A stretch of 39,431 nucleotides of DNA from Flavobacteriaceae bacterium (GCA_029243165.1 JAQWSN010000019.1:1-39431); one strand, 5' to 3'. Positions 16,250 to 24,509 are shown, counted from the first letter of the stretch. Program-made: numbers and translations. The notes: generated by a model from the letters alone, not told the origin.

Positions 16250-18660
16250 TGTTTCGCCCTCTATTTCAATTTTTTCTACTCTTTTTAAGTGGGTTCAATT
16301 TGATTTATGGCCAATCATGTAATTTATCAATAAACGGTACAATTAGTGATCTACACGATGGATCTCCAATTATTGGTGCTCTTGTAAAGATAGAGGGCAC
16401 CAATTTTTTTTCACAGACTGATTTTGACGGCCATTATCAAATCCAAGGAATTTGCAATGGAAAATACGAACTAACCATTCAACACCCAGAATGCCCTACC
16501 GTTAAAAAAAAGATTAACCTTCAAACAAGTCAGGTTTATAATTTTGATCTTGAGCATCACATAAATGAGTTGGAAGAGATTATTCTCTCTGAGAATAGGA
16601 TTTCTAATTTAAGAAAGTCAGTTCAAGAAGTTAGTCTAGATATTGGTGAAATAAATTCTTATGGGAGTAACACTATGGTTGAGGCTCTAAGTTATATCTC
16701 AGGAGCTTCAATTTTAAAAACAGGAAATGGCATAGCCAAGCCTGCAATTCACGGAATGTATGGAAGTAGGGTGGGTATTGTAACGGATGATTTTAGACAA
16801 CATGATCAAGAATGGGGTCCCGACCATGCTCCGAATATTGATTTTAACTCTTTTGAAACCATTCAATTAATTAAAGGTGCTGCTGCACTTAAATATGGAG
16901 GCGATACTCCAGGAGGGTTGATAATTTTGAGTTCAAATAGAAAAAAACTAAAAGATTCACTCTTTGGAAATTCGAATTTGATTTTGGAATCTAATGGAAA
17001 AGGAGGTAAAATCACTTCTAGGTTAGAAAAAACGTATGTAAACGGATTTTTTGTAAATGGTCAACTTACAGCAAAACGTTATGGAGATTTTCATGCCCCT
17101 AAATATGTACTCTCGAATACGGGATTGAAAGAAACGGATTTTTCAATTAAGCTTGGAAAAGATAAAATCACTAGTGGGTGGAAGTTTAACTACTCTAATT
17201 ATAACATTGAAACCGCAATTTTAAAATCAGCTCATATTGGTAATATTGAAGATTTATTTTATGCCTTAAGTTCAAATGAGCCAAGGATAATTGAAAGCTT
17301 TACTTATGAAATTAACGCACCTAAACAAAAGGGGAAACATCAAAAAATTTCATTTAATTATTTTAGTTTATTTCAGAATCAAACCAAGTTGGAATTTGGA
17401 TATAATTTTCAAGTAAATGATAGAAAAGAGTTTGATGTCCGCAGGGGAGGGCGAACAGAAATTCCAGCTATTGATTTATTACTAAAAACACACAACCTAG
17501 TAGGGAGTTTGTCTGGAATCAAATTTAATGACTGGAATTTTGAATTGGGAGTTAATGGTCTATTTCAAGATAATTTTTCTAATCCAACTACAGGGATTAA
17601 AAGGTTGATTCCAGACTATTTAAAATACGAAGCTGGAATTTATTTTTTGGGAAATTTTCAGAAGACTAATACGTTCTTATGGGAGTGGGGATTGCGAATG
17701 GATCGGATTTTTATTGATGCAAAAAAGTACTATGATTTATCTGTTTGGGAAGAGAGAAATTACGCTACACAATACAGCGATTTTGAAATGCAAAAAATTG
17801 GAAATCAAATATTAACAAACCCTAGGTTAAACTATTTAAATTTTTCTGCCCAAACTGGAATTTCTTCTAAAATCAGTAACCAACTAAAGCTTAAAGCTTC
17901 CTATGTTCTCTCGCAAAGAGCTCCAAATGCTTCAGAATTATTTAGTGATGGATTACACCAAAGTATCGCTGCAATTGAATACGGAAGTCTCTCGCTTCAA
18001 AAAGAGATTAGTCACAAATTATTGATTAGTTTTTCTAAAGAAGAAGGTGATTTGTTTTGGAGTTTTGAACCCTTTATTTCAAAAACATTTGATTACATCT
18101 ACATTGAGCCTACAAGACTTAAACAAACAATAAGGGGTGCTTTTCCTGTTTGGGAATACAATGCAACCGATGTTTTTTTATCTGGAGCTGATTTCACTTC
18201 TTCATTTCGTTTCAGTAACCAATTTAAATTTGATTTGGGGATTTCCTACACCTACGCACAAGACTTATTAAATGATAGGCCACTGATCTTGATGCCTCCA
18301 CTCAATACATTTCAGAAATTTAAGTTTACTCCCAAAAAGGGGAGGTGGGATGTTGAACTAATCCATCATTTAAATGCAAGTCAAAAAAGATTTCCAGACT
18401 CAAACTTTCAGTTCAATTTAATTCAGGAAGGGCAGTTGGTCAGTCAGACTGTCGATATAAGTACTCCACCTCCTGGATTTCAAAGATTAGACGTCTACTT
18501 TTCAATTAACTTGAAAAGTAACAATAACTTAAAAAGTCAAATACGAGTGATTGCTCAAAATCTTACCAATTCAGAATATCGCGACTACCTTAACAGAATG
18601 AGATTTTATTCAGCAGACCTAGGTAGAAACTTCCAAATACAACTGAACTTTAAATATTAA
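16249..18660 (+). CDS. TonB-dependent outer-membrane receptor, probably metal uptake (ZnuD-like plug)
   Basis: The protein is about 803 residues from ATG 16249; a TTG at 16246 is discounted. It has a signal peptide ending ...LIYGQS, a CarboxypepD_reg-like beta-sandwich (GTISDLHDGSPIIGALVKIEGTNFFSQTDFDGHYQI), a plug domain and a 22-strand-type barrel ending in LNFKY. The plug contains AKPAIHGMYGSRVGIVTDDFRQHDQEWGPDHAPNIDFNSFETIQLIKGAAAL, whose PDHAPNID segment resembles the zinc receptor ZnuD. The Asp/His-rich lipopeptide, His-rich protein and coupled lipoprotein upstream favour zinc or copper as substrate. No siderophore genes are nearby. Confidence 0.88.
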   Translation: MFRPLFQFFLLFLSGFNLIYGQSCNLSINGTISDLHDGSPIIGALVKIEGTNFFSQTDFDGHYQIQGICNGKYELTIQHPECPTVKKKINLQTSQVYNFDLEHHINELEEIILSENRISNLRKSVQEVSLDIGEINSYGSNTMVEALSYISGASILKTGNGIAKPAIHGMYGSRVGIVTDDFRQHDQEWGPDHAPNIDFNSFETIQLIKGAAALKYGGDTPGGLIILSSNRKKLKDSLFGNSNLILESNGKGGKITSRLEKTYVNGFFVNGQLTAKRYGDFHAPKYVLSNTGLKETDFSIKLGKDKITSGWKFNYSNYNIETAILKSAHIGNIEDLFYALSSNEPRIIESFTYEINAPKQKGKHQKISFNYFSLFQNQTKLEFGYNFQVNDRKEFDVRRGGRTEIPAIDLLLKTHNLVGSLSGIKFNDWNFELGVNGLFQDNFSNPTTGIKRLIPDYLKYEAGIYFLGNFQKTNTFLWEWGLRMDRIFIDAKKYYDLSVWEERNYATQYSDFEMQKIGNQILTNPRLNYLNFSAQTGISSKISNQLKLKASYVLSQRAPNASELFSDGLHQSIAAIEYGSLSLQKEISHKLLISFSKEEGDLFWSFEPFISKTFDYIYIEPTRLKQTIRGAFPVWEYNATDVFLSGADFTSSFRFSNQFKFDLGISYTYAQDLLNDRPLILMPPLNTFQKFKFTPKKGRWDVELIHHLNASQKRFPDSNFQFNLIQEGQLVSQTVDISTPPPGFQRLDVYFSINLKSNNNLKSQIRVIAQNLTNSEYRDYLNRMRFYSADLGRNFQIQLNFKY

Positions 18661-18810
18661 GTAGCTCCTCTAAATTTCTTTTAAAATCTAATTCTTAATT
18701 CAAAAAGAATAAAGCTTAAAAAATGCTCTGACCAAGATTCCCGCTAGAGGAAACAACTTTCCACCATATTTTATTTTTTCATTACATTTATCAACCTACC
18801 CAAATGTCAA

Positions 18811-19491
18811 ATGAAACCCCTCATTTTAAGCCTTATTTTACTTGCCACACTACTAGATTCCTATTTTTACGGCATGAACCTTTATGAGTATCGGTTTTAT
18901 TTTGAACCTTTTATAATTCCTTTAATTCTAGTGTATTATTTAATCAGCTCTAAAAAGAAAAACTTTTTGATTTTTTCGGCATTCTTTTTTGTTTGGCTTG
19001 GAGATTTACTTCTGTTGATTGAGTTAACACCTATTTTTTTACAGTGGGCTGTCTTTTTTTACTGGATCATGCAATTGTGTTTCATAGCGGCTTATTTGAA
19101 ATATTGGAAGGGCTATTTGTTTAGGGCACATTTATTAGGAATTCTTTTTTATGGATCCTATTTAATAGTTTTTATGAATCATGTTTACCACGCTTTGGGA
19201 GCAATGAGGATTCATGGACTCGTTTATGGGATTACACTTTCAGCCTTTGGCAGTATTACCATCATGGAGTTGCTAAAAAAGGCATCAAAAAGAAACTTTT
19301 TACTAGTTATTGGCCTCTTAATATTTTCGATACGCGATGTGTTTTTAACTTACAATAAAAAATATTTCAATGAGGACGTGTTTACGTTTTCAATTCCTAT
19401 CTTACATGGAGTAGGTTTTTTAATCATCATTGAGGCCTTTTTGTATTTTGAAAAGATGTCATGGAGTTCCTCAAAAGCAAATACTGTTTAG
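18811..19491 (+). CDS. YhhN/lysoplasmalogenase family membrane protein
   Basis: The 226-residue integral membrane protein has about seven to eight hydrophobic segments. The sequence FEPFIIPLILVYYLI, then FVWLGDLLLLI and a later FSIRDVFLTYNK, follow the YhhN family pattern (KPLLMPLL..., WLGDxxLM, SD/RD). Family members such as TMEM86B cleave the vinyl-ether bond of lysoplasmalogens; the role in bacteria is unclear. The ATG at 18811 is chosen over an out-of-frame ATG at 18804. A near-match -7 box (TACATTTA, 18784-18791) lies upstream. The 150-bp gap before it holds nothing else I can identify. Confidence 0.7.
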   Translation: MKPLILSLILLATLLDSYFYGMNLYEYRFYFEPFIIPLILVYYLISSKKKNFLIFSAFFFVWLGDLLLLIELTPIFLQWAVFFYWIMQLCFIAAYLKYWKGYLFRAHLLGILFYGSYLIVFMNHVYHALGAMRIHGLVYGITLSAFGSITIMELLKKASKRNFLLVIGLLIFSIRDVFLTYNKKYFNEDVFTFSIPILHGVGFLIIIEAFLYFEKMSWSSSKANTV

Positions 19492-19500
19492 ATCAATATT

Positions 19501-20055
19501 GTGAAAAAGACTTTTTATTTCTTATTCTTTGTCCTTTACACGATAAAAACAATAGGACAAGAGGGATCTTTAATTGAAAATTATTCAGATTATGGTAACC
19601 CCTCTTTAGAAACCCAATTCGCTTTTGTTCAAGAATTACTTTACGCAGCAGGTTACGTTCCAGAAAAAATTAGGGTATATCAAACTTTACCAAATTATGC
19701 CCATGTCTATCGTGTAACACTTGATTCTGTAAATGGTGGATTTATATTTGTTCGTTGGGATAAAAAGAAGAAAGAACATTATGTAGCCAATAAAATGATC
19801 GATCCCGGATTGTATTACAATTTGAAAGCAGCTAGAGAAATCATGCGAACACAGACTCAAAAAGCAACCTTTGGTGTAGAAGACATAAGTCTACAGGCCA
19901 ATGATCAATTCAAAATTTCAAATGAAGACATAGAAGGGCTACGCGGAAATTACAACGAGAAAATAGAGGCGCAAAAAAAAGAGCAAGACAACATACATAA
20001 AAAACAGCTTGAAAAAGCAAAGCGAAAAGCTGGTAAAAAGAAGGTTAAAAATTGA
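19501..20055 (+). CDS. Secreted hypothetical protein with charged C-terminal tail
   Basis: The 184-residue protein starts at GTG 9 bp after the YhhN-like gene. A signal peptide (MKKTFYFLFFVLYTIKTIGQ) is followed by a compact region with YRVTLDSVNGGFIFVRWDKKKKEHYVANKM and then a long Lys/Glu-rich helical tail (about residues 145-184), probably coiled or disordered. I do not recognise a family. It probably belongs with the YhhN-like gene as a two-gene unit. Its last 11 bases overlap the tail of the convergent Rieske gene. Confidence 0.65.
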   Translation: MKKTFYFLFFVLYTIKTIGQEGSLIENYSDYGNPSLETQFAFVQELLYAAGYVPEKIRVYQTLPNYAHVYRVTLDSVNGGFIFVRWDKKKKEHYVANKMIDPGLYYNLKAAREIMRTQTQKATFGVEDISLQANDQFKISNEDIEGLRGNYNEKIEAQKKEQDNIHKKQLEKAKRKAGKKKVKN

Positions 20056-20482
20056 TCGTTAACGTATTGCCTTCTAAACTAGAATCATAACAAACTAGAG
20101 AGCCTGAACAAGAGTCGGAAAAAGTATTGTTGTGATATCCACACTCAAAAGTACTTCCATCATAAGACCATTTGTCTCTATTGCCTTGATGGGGACAGCG
20201 GTTATCAAAAACGCGTACTTCTGATTCGCTAATTCTAATAAGTAAAATATTTTTTGAAGTATAATTTAACCAACCTCCGACCGCTTGAATGGACTCAAAA
20301 TCATTATCAGATATGTCAATAATTAAAGGTTCACTGGGCGTTACTGTACTCGATGTATTTGAATTGTTGACATCAGCGCTAGGATCATCTTCAGTAGAAC
20401 ATGCTTCTAAAACAGGTATGCCTAAAGCAGCCAAAACAATTGGCTTACATGCTGTTTTTAAGAAATTACGTCGATCGTTCAT
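20045..20482 (-). CDS. Small Rieske [2Fe-2S] lipoprotein
   Basis: The 145-residue protein carries the two cluster-binding motifs CPH (C96-H98, in NRCPHQG) and CxxH (C114-H117, in FECGYHNN), so it should bind one Rieske cluster and transfer electrons. The N-terminus MNDRRNFLKTACKPIVLAALGIPVLEAC has a twin-arginine-like start and a possible lipobox (LEAC, C28), consistent with Tat export of a folded cluster protein and lipid anchoring. ATG 20482 is chosen over an upstream ATG at 20521, because the arginine pair then lies at residues 4-5. It is a single-domain protein, not the bc1 subunit. No oxygenase or cytochrome partner is adjacent, so its partner is unknown. Confidence 0.82.
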   Translation of the reverse strand: MNDRRNFLKTACKPIVLAALGIPVLEACSTEDDPSADVNNSNTSSTVTPSEPLIIDISDNDFESIQAVGGWLNYTSKNILLIRISESEVRVFDNRCPHQGNRDKWSYDGSTFECGYHNNTFSDSCSGSLVCYDSSLEGNTLTINF

Positions 20483-20560
20483 AATATTTTTGTTTAAATA
20501 TAAATCAAAAAAAGTAAACATTAATTCTTTTGGACTAATTAAATGATTTATTTTTGGGGA

Positions 20561-22921
20561 ATGAAAAAGAAAATTTTTGGTTTATTGCTCTTGTGGGCAG
20601 GCTTTACAACGGCGCAAAATAATGGTACTTTGAGTGGGAGAATTATCGATTCTCAAAGCCAACAACCTCTGGAAGGAGCAACTGTAGTTTTAGTTGGAAC
20701 ATCTGTTGGTGTTGTTACAGATGAAGCAGGTTTTTTTACCATTGAAAATATACCTACCCAATCGTATAATGTTGAGGCTAGTTATTTGGGTTTCGAATCA
20801 CAGACAGAATTTAATGTGATTGTAAAATCTGTAGGGAATATTCCACTTCGTTTTGAATTAAATGCACTAACGGATAATCTAGATGAGGTAGTTTTAATTC
20901 AAAGCTCGTTTAAAACAAGTAAAGAAACCCCTTTATCTACTCAAACTTTTTCAGCAGTAGAAATTGAAACCTACCCGGGTGGAAATAATGACATTACAAA
21001 AGTTGTGCAAAGCATGCCAGGAATTTCACCCTCCATAGGCGGGTTCCGAAACGATATTATCATACGCGGTGGTGCCCCCAATGAAACAGTTTATTATTTG
21101 GACGGTATTGAAATTCCCAACATCAATCATTTTAGTACTCAGGGAAGTGCAGGGGGCCCAGTAGGAATGGTCAATGTTTCTTTTATCCGAGAGGTTACTT
21201 TGTCAAGTTCTTCTTTTGGAGCAGAATATGACAATCCACTCTCTGGTGTTTTGGCTTTTGAACAACGCGAGGGAGATGTCAACCAATTTGGCGGTAATTT
21301 TCGTTTAGGAGCAAGTGAAACGGCACTTACTTTAGAAGGACCTTTGTTTCGAAAAAATAAAGAAGAGCCTGCCAAAACCACTTTTTTGTTTTCTTTAAGA
21401 AGGAGTTATTTACAATTCCTTTTTGAACTGATTGGACTTCCAATTAGACCAGATTATTGGGACTACCAATGGAAAATAAAGCATGAAATTGATGCCTACA
21501 ATTCTCTTACTTTTTTAGGAATTGGTGCCATAGATGATTTTTCTGTAAAAGCTCCAGATGAGTTTGATGAAGAACAACAAGCTACTTTAGAACAAGTTCC
21601 TATCATTGACCAACGGAGCACTACTGTTGGACTTTCATGGAAGCATAATTATAAAAACGGAAAGGGCTTTTCGAATACAGTAATTAGTACCAACAGATTG
21701 GGAAATGTCTTCGCTCGTTATGAAGATAACACCACAAAAACAGGAACTATTTTCCAAAACGATTCGTATGAGTGGGAAACTAAACTTCGTTTTCAAGCAA
21801 CACAATTCACCCAGAATTGGAAATGGTCTGCTGGGTTTAACCTTCAAAACTCAGCTTATCAAAACAATACACGCTTTTTATATTACAACATTGCTTACGA
21901 GACAAACCTCAATTTTATAAAATATGGACTTTTCTTAAAAGCATCTCGATCATTTTTAAATGAACGTTTGAATTTTTCCTGGGGAGTACGAACGGATGCT
22001 GATAGTTTTTCTCAAGGCTCAAGCATGTTGAGTAATATTTCACCAAGAGCAGCTTTTTCTTATGCTCTTACAGAGAATCAACAATGGAAAATTAATGCCT
22101 CTGTGGGACGTTATTTCAAGATTCCAACCTACACCATGCTTGGTTTCCAGGATCAAAATGGTGCTTTTCTAAATCAACAAGCTGACTACATACGAAGCGA
22201 CCATTTGGTTGGAGGGATTGAATATAATTTGACTCCTGCTTCACGATTTACTGTTGAAGGTTTTGTAAAAAACTATGCCAACTATCCGATTTCCTTAATT
22301 GATGGAGTTTCACTTGCCAACAAAGGAGGCGGTTTTGAAGTTTTAGGGAATGAAGCAATTGTATCAGATGGACAAGGAAAAAGCTCTGGGGTTGAAGTCT
22401 TATTTCAGCAAAAGTTATCCAATAATTTTTATGGTGTTTTTGCCTACACCTATTTTTCAAGTGAATTTACTGGTGCTGACGGTGTGTTAAGACCCTCAGT
22501 GTGGGACAGTAGGCATTTAATATCGTTTTCAGGAGGATATAAATTGAAACGAAATTGGGAACTCAGCGCTCGTTGGCGATTTGCAGGAAAAAATCCCTAT
22601 GTACCAATCAATCTTGAGGCTAGTACCGATGCTTATCCAGAGCTTATCTTAGATTATGACCGTCTTGGTGAGGTTAAACTTAACAGTTTTAATTTGGCTG
22701 ATATTCGTATCGATAAAAAATGGAATTTTAAATCACTTTCTTTCAACTTCTATTTCGAAGTCCAAAATTTCTTAGCACAACCCAACCCAACTCCACCAGA
22801 ATATGGTTTGAATCGAAACCAGGACGGGACACTAATCTTTCCAAGAAGTCTAAAAGAAGTATCTACTAATGAAAGCAATGATTCCCCATTACCTTCATTT
22901 GGATTTGTACTTTATTTCTAA
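20561..22921 (+). CDS. TonB-dependent receptor with carboxypeptidase-regulatory-like N-terminus
   Basis: The outer-membrane receptor is about 786 residues from ATG 20561 (MKKKIFGLLLLWAGFTTAQ signal peptide); an ATG at 20543 would only lengthen the signal. Domains in order: CarboxypepD_reg-like sandwich (GTLSGRIIDSQSQQPLEGATVVLVGTSVGVVTDEAGFFTIENI), plug (GGNNDITKVVQSMPGISPSIGGFRNDIIIRGGAPNETVYYLDGIEIPN) and beta-barrel ending in a terminal aromatic (FVLYF). The plug is of the FecA/siderophore-like subclass, but no SusD partner or ligand genes are adjacent, so the substrate is open. A -7-like TATTTTTG lies at 20549-20556, which would make the mRNA nearly leaderless. It ends 1 bp before the convergent rimM stop. 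Confidence 0.88.
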   Translation: MKKKIFGLLLLWAGFTTAQNNGTLSGRIIDSQSQQPLEGATVVLVGTSVGVVTDEAGFFTIENIPTQSYNVEASYLGFESQTEFNVIVKSVGNIPLRFELNALTDNLDEVVLIQSSFKTSKETPLSTQTFSAVEIETYPGGNNDITKVVQSMPGISPSIGGFRNDIIIRGGAPNETVYYLDGIEIPNINHFSTQGSAGGPVGMVNVSFIREVTLSSSSFGAEYDNPLSGVLAFEQREGDVNQFGGNFRLGASETALTLEGPLFRKNKEEPAKTTFLFSLRRSYLQFLFELIGLPIRPDYWDYQWKIKHEIDAYNSLTFLGIGAIDDFSVKAPDEFDEEQQATLEQVPIIDQRSTTVGLSWKHNYKNGKGFSNTVISTNRLGNVFARYEDNTTKTGTIFQNDSYEWETKLRFQATQFTQNWKWSAGFNLQNSAYQNNTRFLYYNIAYETNLNFIKYGLFLKASRSFLNERLNFSWGVRTDADSFSQGSSMLSNISPRAAFSYALTENQQWKINASVGRYFKIPTYTMLGFQDQNGAFLNQQADYIRSDHLVGGIEYNLTPASRFTVEGFVKNYANYPISLIDGVSLANKGGGFEVLGNEAIVSDGQGKSSGVEVLFQQKLSNNFYGVFAYTYFSSEFTGADGVLRPSVWDSRHLISFSGGYKLKRNWELSARWRFAGKNPYVPINLEASTDAYPELILDYDRLGEVKLNSFNLADIRIDKKWNFKSLSFNFYFEVQNFLAQPNPTPPEYGLNRNQDGTLIFPRSLKEVSTNESNDSPLPSFGFVLYF

Positions 22922-22922
22922 T

Positions 22923-23441
22923 CTACAGCTCTAAAAGTCCCTCAGGGAGTTGCACTTCTATGGTTTTGGTTTTACGATCAACTTTTAAAATAAAGTCATC
23001 GTGGATGGGAACTAGACTTATTTTGCCTTTCTCATTTTTAATTTCAAATAAAGCTTGAGGTCCCTGCTCGATGATTTGGGTTATGACTCCTACAGTTTCA
23101 TTTTTTTCGGTAAGATTAAAACCGATCACTTCATGATAATAAAATTTATTTCCTTTTAAAGGAGGGAGCAATTCCAAAGGTAAAAAGAGTTTCTTTTTGA
23201 TCAGAGAATCGGCATCTTCTTCCGAATTGATTTCTTCAAAGTTGATTCGCAATAATGAGGATTTGTGTAATTGACACTTGCGAATAAAAAAAGGAACCAA
23301 ACCAGTGGATAATTCCACAAAGATTGATTCCAAGTTTGTGTAGTCTTCCGGATTGTCGCTGTCGGTCTTAACGAGTAGCTCACCTTTAAAACTGTATTTC
23401 CCAACGACGATTCCTACATAAAAGCAGTCTTCTTTCTTCAT
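22923..23441 (-). CDS. rimM: Ribosome maturation factor RimM
   Basis: RimM assists late 30S assembly by binding S19 in the head domain. The 172-residue protein has the N-terminal beta-barrel (YVGIVVGKYSFKGELLVK) and the PRC-barrel domain (FYYHEVIGFNLTEKNETVGVITQIIEQGPQALFEI, then LVPIHDDFILKVDRKTKTIEVQLPEGLLEL). It lies 17 bp downstream of rpsP, the conserved bacterial arrangement, and should share its mRNA. Its stop is 1 bp from the stop of the convergent TonB receptor. Confidence 0.95.
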   Translation of the reverse strand: MKKEDCFYVGIVVGKYSFKGELLVKTDSDNPEDYTNLESIFVELSTGLVPFFIRKCQLHKSSLLRINFEEINSEEDADSLIKKKLFLPLELLPPLKGNKFYYHEVIGFNLTEKNETVGVITQIIEQGPQALFEIKNEKGKISLVPIHDDFILKVDRKTKTIEVQLPEGLLEL

Positions 23442-23458
23442 CGTTGTTTAGAAAAGAC

Positions 23459-24139
23459 TTATTCTTTGGTTTCTTCAGCTTCTGGTGCAGCTGCATCAGT
23501 TTTAGCATCCTCTTCTGCTGGGGCTTCTGCTACAGGTGCTTCTGCTACAGGAGCTTCATCAGCGGTAATCTCCTCTGTAGTTTCCGCAGCTGGAGTTTCT
23601 TCAACGGCGTTCTCCTCAGGAGCATCTGCTACCTGGGTTTCTTCAACGGCACTTTCTTCAGTAGCTTCTGCAGCAGCCGCTTCAGCTTCAGCAGCTGCGG
23701 CATCTGTTAACCTTTTGTCACTAACTGCCTTTTCATCTGCCAAACGTTTTGCTTTAGCATCACTTTCAGTTTGAGACAATCCGTCTTTTTTCGCTTGAAT
23801 TTTACCTTCTTTTTCTTCTAACCATGCAGCAAATTTCTTATCCGCTTCTTCCTGAGTGAGTGCTCCTTTTCTGATTCCTCCATTCAAGTGGTGTTTCAGC
23901 ATAACACCTTTGTAGGAGAGTAGCGTTCTTGCTGTATCCGTGGGTTGTGCTCCTTTTTCAAGCCAAGTCACGGCATCCTCTAATTTGATGTTTACAGTTG
24001 CTGGATTGGTGTTTGGATTGTAAGTTCCTAATTTTTCAAGGTAACGTCCGTCTCTTTTAGCACGAGCGTCGGCGGCAACGATCCAATAAAAAGGTTTCCC
24101 TTTCTTTCCGTGCCTTTGTAGTCTAATTTTTACTGGCAT
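23459..24139 (-). CDS. rpsP: 30S ribosomal protein S16 with long acidic C-terminal extension
   Basis: Residues 1-82 are a standard S16 ([42 protein letters not shown]). The protein does not stop there: residues 83-145 form a Lys/Glu/Ala-rich, probably helical stretch, and residues 146-226 are an Ala/Glu/Pro-rich repetitive acidic tail (AVEETP, AVEETQ, PVAEAP and AEAPAEED units). Total length is 226, against about 80-90 for typical S16; extended S16 is known in Bacteroidota, but this tail is long. The extension is likely disordered and surface-exposed on the ribosome. A consensus -7 box and a leader hairpin lie upstream. Confidence 0.95.
   Translation of the reverse strand: MPVKIRLQRHGKKGKPFYWIVAADARAKRDGRYLEKLGTYNPNTNPATVNIKLEDAVTWLEKGAQPTDTARTLLSYKGVMLKHHLNGGIRKGALTQEEADKKFAAWLEEKEGKIQAKKDGLSQTESDAKAKRLADEKAVSDKRLTDAAAAEAEAAAAEATEESAVEETQVADAPEENAVEETPAAETTEEITADEAPVAEAPVAEAPAEEDAKTDAAAPEAEETKE
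23519..23700 (-). repeat. Degenerate repeats encoding the S16 acidic tail
   Basis: In-frame degenerate repeats lie within the 3' half of rpsP. Examples on the plus strand are the adjoining GCTTCTGCTACAGGT/A units near 23522-23555 and two TTTCTTCAACGGC copies near 23597 and 23637. They encode PVAEA and AVEET peptide units on the minus strand, so length variation between strains by slippage would be expected. Confidence 0.6.
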
Positions 24140-24154
24140 AACATATTAATTTAT

Positions 24155-24171
24155 GAGGATTCCCGATCCCC
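24155..24171 (-). promoter_or_regulatory. Short hairpin in the rpsP leader
   Basis: On the minus strand GGGGAT (24171-24166) pairs with ATCCTC (24160-24155), including one G-U pair, around a 5-nt loop, between the rpsP promoter and start codon. Ribosomal protein leaders are often autoregulatory; that is only a suggestion here. Confidence 0.3.
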
Positions 24172-24191
24172 TGATTATTAATTCCGGGGTG

Positions 24192-24224
24192 CAAATATAA
24201 ATTAATTTATTTTTTCAATTGCAA
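24192..24224 (-). promoter_or_regulatory. rpsP-rimM promoter (TTG / TATATTTG)
   Basis: On the minus strand TATATTTG (24199-24192) is a perfect match to the Bacteroidota -7 element TAnnTTTG. A TTG at 24224-24222 sits 22 bp upstream as a possible -33 element. Predicted initiation is near 24185, leaving a leader of about 45 nt before rpsP. Confidence 0.7.
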
Positions 24225-24283
24225 TTATTTGAATAAATGTAGATTTTAGGCAATAGGGGCCGGAAACTGAGGGAGAGTGTTTT

Positions 24284-24319
24284 AAAAAAACAGGGAAAAT
24301 AAAATAGCCCCAAGCTGTT
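24284..24319 (-). terminator. Terminator-like hairpin of the candidate small RNA
   Basis: On the minus strand AACAG (24319-24315) pairs with CTGTT (24293-24289), with GG/CC pairs inside after a CTT bulge and an AT-rich loop. Seven consecutive T residues end the element at 24284. No protein gene ends here, so a terminator would imply a separate transcript. Confidence 0.4.
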
Positions 24320-24425
24320 CCGCCAAAAACATAAACACGCACTACCGTGTTACCGAGGGCCTTAATCCTAGTTTTACAGTAGTACATTTAATGTTTTTGG
24401 CGAGCATGTAAAAATAAAAAAAATA
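24284..24425 (-). ncRNA. Candidate structured small RNA between divergent rpsP and tig
   Basis: The roughly 270 bp between the rpsP and tig promoters should hold little, yet contains a strong fold. An outer stem pairs 24321-24332 (CGCCAAAAACAT) with 24391-24402 perfectly over 12 bp, extended by AAA/TTT past one bulge. Inside, 24376-24385 pairs with 24339-24348 over 10 bp on the minus strand; two of those pairs are G-U and would be A-C mismatches if the plus strand were transcribed. A terminator-like hairpin with a T-run follows at 24319-24284 on the minus strand. A near-consensus -7 box (minus-strand TGCATTTG, 24439-24432) precedes it. I know no family that fits; 6S, SRP, RNase P and tmRNA landmarks were not seen. 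Ends are approximate. The remaining gap to 24509 is the tig promoter. Confidence 0.45.
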
Positions 24426-24457
24426 GTTATTCAAATGCAAAACGAATTCTATTAAAC

Positions 24458-24488
24458 TTGTTCGAGGGAATAAAAAAATGTAATTTTG
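24458..24488 (+). promoter_or_regulatory. tig-clpP-clpX promoter (TTG-N20-TAATTTTG)
   Basis: TTG at 24458-24460 and TAATTTTG at 24481-24488 are separated by 20 bp, matching both parts of the Flavobacterium promoter consensus. Transcription should start near 24494, giving a leader of about 16 nt. This is why the earlier GTG-type opening at 24486 is not used as the tig start. Confidence 0.75.
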
Positions 24489-24509
24489 CGCACTAAAATT
24501 TATTTTGAA

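Noticed and set aside
20543..20556. ATG 20543 as the receptor start and TATTTTTG as its promoter.
   Set aside because: The 20543 start only lengthens the signal peptide. The -7 match is perfect, but would leave almost no leader, so I left it as a remark rather than a promoter feature.
23519..23700. Possible CRISPR or intergenic tandem array.
   Set aside because: The repeats are short, degenerate, in-frame with rpsP and lack spacers.
23444..23774. Two plus-strand open frames, Cys/Phe-rich and Ser/Ala-rich, opposite rpsP.
   Set aside because: They are complements of the repetitive Ala/Glu codons of the S16 tail; no start context or family supports them.
24202..24387. A 61-residue minus-strand frame containing RIKALGNTVV, which resembles motif X of C5-cytosine DNA methyltransferases.
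   Set aside because: No other methyltransferase motif (PC, ENV, target recognition) is present. The similarity covers only ten residues and the frame lies across the hairpin arms of the structured element, so it is better explained by chance or at most a tiny relic.
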